Positions 60,172 to 64,000 of a stretch of 64,000 bases of DNA are shown here, in pieces. Each line of letters opens with the position of its first letter. The first letter of the stretch is position 1. Both the position numbers and the translations under genes were made by a program. The notes beneath the pieces were generated by a model. That model searched no databases and was not told the origin of the DNA. It saw only the letters and a program-made list of their open reading frames with translations. The stretch is taken from NCBI RefSeq assembly GCF_016623465.1, contig NZ_JAEDAJ010000005.1, positions 70,381-134,380 on the forward strand. The letters are read 5' to 3'. Source of the stretch: Brachybacterium halotolerans. GTDB lineage: Bacteria; Actinomycetota; Actinomycetes; Actinomycetales; Dermabacteraceae.

Positions 60172-63100
60172 TCAGCGCAGCGGCGCAGGGGCCAGCAGCT
60201 CGATCTGCGCGAGAGCGATGGGGGAGCGCACGCCCGTGAGCACCAGCCGGAAGCGCGCTGGGCCCGAGAGGGGCGAACCGTCGGCGCCTCGCACGTCGGG
60301 CAGGGCGAAGGGGCGGGTCTGTCGGCGCCACCGGAACGTCTCGCCCGAGCGCTCGTCGACGACCCGCCAGGCCGCGGACGCTCGAGCGTCCCCGTCTCCC
60401 GGAGCATCCCCCGGCGCCTCCTCGGCTCCGGGTTTCTCGTCGTCCTCGCGCACCTCGAGGCGCCACGAGGACGGATCCTGACCCTCGTGGGCACCGGAGG
60501 TGAGTGTGAGGAAGCGCGGGACGGGGCGACCCGGCGACGGAGCCGTCAGCGGAAGATCGATGATGATCTCGTCGTCGACGGGCTCGAGCAGGGTCTCCGT
60601 GCGGGCATCGTCGTCCAGGAGCGGATCCTCCGGGTCCCGAGCTAGCAGGTCGACGAGAGGGCGTGGAGACTCGCCGGGCAGCGTCGGGGAGTCGGGCGGG
60701 GCATCGGCCGGTCCCGGCTCGGCGCCCAGCTGCACGCGGATCTCGCCGCGCAGGTCGCCGTGGCGCAGGAAGGAGGTCGAGCGCAGCGTGCCCTCGCGCC
60801 GCACCGCCTGGATGTACGGGTGGTCCATCGCCTGGTCCTCGACGCGGATCGTGAACTCCTCGCCGCCCAGCGGCCGCACGTACGCGACGTCGAACAGCGG
60901 TGCGACCAGGTGGTACACGTCGGTGCCGAGCTGCAGGGGGTGGAGCCCGAGCGCGGTCAGCAGCCACCAGGCGCTCATCTCGCCGTTGTCCTCGTCGCCC
61001 GGGTACCCCTGCCCGATCTGCTCACCGGTGAACAGGCGCCGGTGCACCTCCCGCACCACCTCCTGCGCGCGATGGGGCGCGCCGGCGTGGTGGAACAGGA
61101 ACGGGATGTGATGGCTGGGCTGGTTGGACATGCCGAACTGGCCCATGCGCACCGCGCGCGCCTCGTGCATCTCGTGGATGACGCCGCCGTAGGTGCCGGG
61201 GCGTCGGCCCGTCTCGGGCGTCGCGAAGAACTCCTCGAGCTTCGCGCGCAGCTGCTCGCGGCCCCCGTACAGCGCGGCGAGGCCCTCGCCGTCGTGCGGC
61301 ACGTGGAAGGCGAAGTTCCAGCCGTCGGTCTCCGTGAAGTCGCCGCCCCAGTCGCGCGGGTCGAATTTCTCGGGGCTCTGCGCGAAGGCGCCGTCGGCCC
61401 GTCGGCCCTGGAAGAAGCCGATCGCCGGGTCGAACAGCAGCGCGAATCCGGCGCTGCGCGCCTCGAGGTACTCCGCCTCCTCGCGCAGGGCGCGGCGCCG
61501 CTGCTCGGACAGCTCGTGCGTCCCGGGATTCTCGGGTGCCTCGGCGAGGAGTCTCGCCTGGTGGGCGAGGCCCTGGTCGTTGATGTGCGCCTCGAGGGTC
61601 CAGGACACCGACTCGGGCGTGTCTGTGTCGACGTACCCGGTGAACATTGCGCGATCCGCCCCCTTGCGACCCACCAGCGGGTCCGGGGAGGCGACGGTCG
61701 CATTGCGCAGGCCCGCCTCGTAGGTCGCGAGAGGATCGCGCAGGGGAATGCCCTTGACCTGCACGTCGGCGAAGGCGACGTCCGAGCTCGTGCCGGTCAT
61801 GCAGTCCGCATAGCCGGGGGAGGACCAGCGCGGGATCCAGCCGCCCTCCCGATAGTGCTGGACGAAGCCGTCGACGAGCCGCGGCGCGAGCTGCGGGTAC
61901 AGCAGCGCAAAAGCCGGCCAGCAGGTGCGGTAGGTGTCCCAGAAACCATGATTGACGAACAGCTCACCGGCGATCACCTGGGCGTTCGTGCGCATATCGG
62001 TGACTTCGCCGCGCGTGGGCGCCACCGGTGAGGCGTGCATCGGCCGGGGATCGCGGGCCGAGCCCGTGTTCTCGTGCTGGGAGTTCGGGTAGAGGTTCAG
62101 GCGGTAGAGATTGCCGTACAGGGTGCGGCGCTGCGGGGCCGTCGCGCCCTCGACGCCGATCACCCCGAGGCGCTCGGTCCAAGCGGCGTGGGCCGCGCGC
62201 TGGATCGTGCGCAGGTCACGGCCGGCGAGCTCGAGGTCGAGGGTGTGGCGGGCCTGCTCGACGCCGATGAAGCTGGTCGCCAGGCGCATCGTCACCGTGC
62301 GGGCGTCATCGGCGAAGGTCGCGACGCGCGCGCTCCCGAGGTCCCCGCCGGCGGGGCCGACGTGCTCGGGCAGCGGGTCGAGGGTGCCGGCGACGAACAT
62401 CCGCGAGCGCCCCGCGGAGCGCTCCTCGCCGTCGGTGCCGTTGTCCACCCAGCCCGCGAAGGTCCCGTCGAACACCGCGCCCGCGAGATCGAGCCGCGTG
62501 TTCTCGTCGGCCCCCTCGAGGAGCAGCGCGCGGCGACGAGCCGCCTCGGGGAAGGTCACCTCGAGCACGGCGCCGTGGTCGCTCGGGGCGAGCTGCAGCT
62601 GCGTGTCGTCCTCGAGGGTGACCGCGTAGAGGTCGGGCCGGGCGGTCTCGTCGTCGTGGGTGAAGGCGCGGGAGCGCCCGACGGGAGTCGCATCGGGCTC
62701 CGTCAGCGGCATCATGATCAGCTGATTGCGGTCGCCCATCCACGGGCTCGGCTGGTGGGAGACGGCGAGCCCCTGCAGCCGCGGACGGTTCTGCGCGTCG
62801 TTCGCGCGCTGGTACTGGTACGGCCAGCGCAGGGAGCGCGCGTCGGTCACCGGCGTGAAGAAGGCGAAGCCGTTCGGCCAGGCCGTGATCGGCAGGTTGT
62901 TCCCGCGCGAGAAGTCGCCCGAGGCGTTCGTGCCGCGGCGGGTGTCCACCCAGGCCACGGGATCGTCGACGGGCGGGTCGGCGGGGATCGGCTCGATGCG
63001 CGGCGTGTCGAACCAGGCGGTGAGATCAGGCGCGCCCCCGGCCCCGGCGGGCGGGTCGGCGACCACCAGCACGCCCACGATCGTGCGGCCGACGGCGGGG

Positions 63101-63486
63101 GAGAGATCGACCTGCACGTCGTTCCACTGGTCGGCGTACAGGATCTTCGCCGCGCCCTGAGCGGCGGCGTCGATCGCGGTGCCGTACTGGTCGGGCGCGC
63201 CGAGCTCGGAGAGGCGGGTGCCGTCGGAGAGCTCCAGGTCCACCGCCACATGCGTCGCACCCCAGGTGAGGGCGTCGTCGAGCTCCGGATACACGAAGAC
63301 GTGCAGGCGCTCGCCCGGTGCGATCACGTGGAGCACGGGATCGAGATCGCGGTCGGTGAACGGGAAGGCGGCCTCGCTGCGCTCGCCGACGGGGAACTGC
63401 GCACGCACCGCCTCGGGGGCGAGGAGACCTGCGGCATCGCGACTGGTGGGGCCGCCGACGGGCCCGCCTCCGGGGGTGAGGATCAT
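60172..63486 (-). CDS. GH92 family alpha-mannosidase, cytoplasmic
   Basis: The 1104-residue protein has an N-terminal NPCBM-like beta region, a GH92 N-terminal domain (WVDTRRGTNASGDFSRGNNLP) and the (alpha/alpha)6 catalytic domain with GFWDTYRTCWPAFALLYP and the acid motif GYPGDEDNGEMSAWW near residue 830. A C-terminal beta extension of about 150 residues follows. GH92 enzymes are Ca-dependent exo-alpha-mannosidases. No signal peptide is visible, so it should trim imported manno-oligosaccharides. Leaderless ATG at 63486. It may work after the exported GH76 protein at 52552. Confidence 0.92.
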   Translation of the reverse strand: MILTPGGGPVGGPTSRDAAGLLAPEAVRAQFPVGERSEAAFPFTDRDLDPVLHVIAPGERLHVFVYPELDDALTWGATHVAVDLELSDGTRLSELGAPDQYGTAIDAAAQGAAKILYADQWNDVQVDLSPAVGRTIVGVLVVADPPAGAGGAPDLTAWFDTPRIEPIPADPPVDDPVAWVDTRRGTNASGDFSRGNNLPITAWPNGFAFFTPVTDARSLRWPYQYQRANDAQNRPRLQGLAVSHQPSPWMGDRNQLIMMPLTEPDATPVGRSRAFTHDDETARPDLYAVTLEDDTQLQLAPSDHGAVLEVTFPEAARRRALLLEGADENTRLDLAGAVFDGTFAGWVDNGTDGEERSAGRSRMFVAGTLDPLPEHVGPAGGDLGSARVATFADDARTVTMRLATSFIGVEQARHTLDLELAGRDLRTIQRAAHAAWTERLGVIGVEGATAPQRRTLYGNLYRLNLYPNSQHENTGSARDPRPMHASPVAPTRGEVTDMRTNAQVIAGELFVNHGFWDTYRTCWPAFALLYPQLAPRLVDGFVQHYREGGWIPRWSSPGYADCMTGTSSDVAFADVQVKGIPLRDPLATYEAGLRNATVASPDPLVGRKGADRAMFTGYVDTDTPESVSWTLEAHINDQGLAHQARLLAEAPENPGTHELSEQRRRALREEAEYLEARSAGFALLFDPAIGFFQGRRADGAFAQSPEKFDPRDWGGDFTETDGWNFAFHVPHDGEGLAALYGGREQLRAKLEEFFATPETGRRPGTYGGVIHEMHEARAVRMGQFGMSNQPSHHIPFLFHHAGAPHRAQEVVREVHRRLFTGEQIGQGYPGDEDNGEMSAWWLLTALGLHPLQLGTDVYHLVAPLFDVAYVRPLGGEEFTIRVEDQAMDHPYIQAVRREGTLRSTSFLRHGDLRGEIRVQLGAEPGPADAPPDSPTLPGESPRPLVDLLARDPEDPLLDDDARTETLLEPVDDEIIIDLPLTAPSPGRPVPRFLTLTSGAHEGQDPSSWRLEVREDDEKPGAEEAPGDAPGDGDARASAAWRVVDERSGETFRWRRQTRPFALPDVRGADGSPLSGPARFRLVLTGVRSPIALAQIELLAPAPLR

Positions 63487-63492
63487 CCCGCC

Positions 63493-63498
63493 ATGCTA
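63493..63498 (-). promoter_or_regulatory. -10 element TAGCAT of GH92 gene
   Basis: TAGCAT ends 6 bases before the ATG at 63486 on the minus strand. Confidence 0.55.
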
Positions 63499-63567
63499 CG
63501 CAGGTCACACCCTCCTGCCTGCGTCTTCCCACGCGCTGGTCGGCGCGCCGAGGAGCGGTCCGGTCAT

Positions 63568-63599
63568 GCGGTCAGTCCTTGCGGTCGCGCGGTCAGTCC
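63568..63599. repeat. 11-bp direct repeats in the GH92-MFS promoter gap
   Basis: GCGGTCAGTCC occurs at 63568-63578 and 63589-63599, 21 bp apart, between the two divergent genes. A possible operator. Confidence 0.5.
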
Positions 63600-63629
63600 G
63601 TGGGCCGCGCACTCGGGGAGTCTCGGGAC

Positions 63630-64000
63630 ATGACCTGTTCCACCCGAGAAGACCGTGGCGTCCAGGACGCCTCCGACGCCTCCGACGCCCCCCGCCCCGA
63701 CACCCGGGTCTCGGGGCGGCGTGCTCTGATCACGGCGCTCGCGCTCTCGACGGGCACCGCCGCGCTCGTGGGCTCCGAGTTCGTCCCCGCGGGCGTGCTC
63801 CCGCAGATGGCGTCGGACCTCCGCGTCACCGAGGGGCGCGCGGGACTCGCCGTGGCAGCGACGGCCCTCGCGGGCGCGTTCACCGCCCCGACGATCGCCG
63901 CGCTCCTTCCCCGCGCCGAGCGCCGCGCCGTGCTGCTCGCCCTGCTCGCCCTCGCGACGATCTCGAACCTCGTGGTGGTCGTCGCACCGGGACTGCCGCT
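63630..64000 (+). CDS. MFS transporter, partial at window end
   Basis: The first 123 codons are present. After an Asp/Pro-rich lead of about 30 residues come helices 1 to 3 of a major-facilitator protein: GTAALVGSEFVPAGVLPQMASDLRV then GRAGLAVAATALAGAFTAPTIAALLP, a pattern of AraJ/sugar-efflux-type DHA1 members. The loop motif after helix 2 is LPRAERR. The gene runs off the window. GGGGAG lies about ten bases before the ATG. Divergent from the GH92 gene. Confidence 0.82.
   Translation, partial: MTCSTREDRGVQDASDASDAPRPDTRVSGRRALITALALSTGTAALVGSEFVPAGVLPQMASDLRVTEGRAGLAVAATALAGAFTAPTIAALLPRAERRAVLLALLALATISNLVVVVAPGLP

Overview
The window is about 72% GC, densely packed with short intergenic gaps, and has gene content typical of Micrococcales: actinobacterial argS and serS, a pheA-lipid kinase-serS-HAD block, DUF5926, a DUF222/HNH protein, a FhuB-like fused siderophore permease and Tat/Sec proteins. 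A Brachybacterium-like (Dermabacteraceae) chromosome is my best guess, made from gene style only. No phage, IS element, CRISPR array or rRNA was seen. There is one tRNA gene, tRNA-Ser(TGA).

Layout. 0.2-5 kb: SPFH/SHOCT protein, zinc-ribbon membrane protein and small membrane protein, followed by an overlapping FAD dehydrogenase. 5-15 kb: single metabolic genes (beta-hydroxyacid dehydrogenase-like, rhodanese, small P-loop kinase, membrane alpha/beta hydrolase, 2-hydroxyacid dehydrogenase, BCCT transporter with a probable C-terminal frameshift, MTA/SAH nucleosidase, hydrolase lacking its nucleophile, YhhN protein). 15-23 kb: argS, a polytopic membrane protein, a uracil permease with a GNAT-ParB-like fusion, glutaminase. 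22.8-27 kb: a ferric-siderophore ABC operon behind a possible DtxR-type box. 27-30 kb: ornithine cyclodeaminase plus CtlX-like hydrolase, divergent from an AsnC/Lrp regulator. 30-33 kb: a two-component system divergent from a DM13 lipoprotein and a DoxX-like protein, with 20-21 bp tandem repeats between them. 33-36 kb: DUF5926 plus a GT2 enzyme with a long repeat tail. 36-40 kb: two tandem paralogous membrane proteins. 40-49 kb: Dabb, two GNATs, pheA, lipid kinase, DUF222/HNH, serS, HAD. 49-54 kb: class II UvrA, quinone oxidoreductase, GH76. 54-64 kb: TetR with a YhgE/Pip-like exporter, tRNA-Ser, three paralogous exported proteins plus a decayed fourth copy, a GH92 mannosidase and the start of an MFS gene.

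A unifying signal is the promoter-start arrangement. For 22 genes a TANNNT hexamer ends 6 or 7 bases before ATG or GTG, so these genes look leaderless. I used this to move several starts inward (for example 15279, 21699, 32057, 38235, 40387, 51376, 52394, 54610). Genes inside operons instead overlap by about 4 bases or carry GGAGG-type sites.

The strongest candidates for something undescribed are: the exported paralog cluster at 56.5-60.1 kb, whose members share a roughly 110-bp upstream region with a fixed-distance TTGAC palindrome and a one-arginine Tat-like motif; an orphan strong promoter with a perfect Shine-Dalgarno and a 12-codon ORF antisense to the AsnC gene; and repeats shared between the two-component promoter and a distant gap at 15.3 kb.
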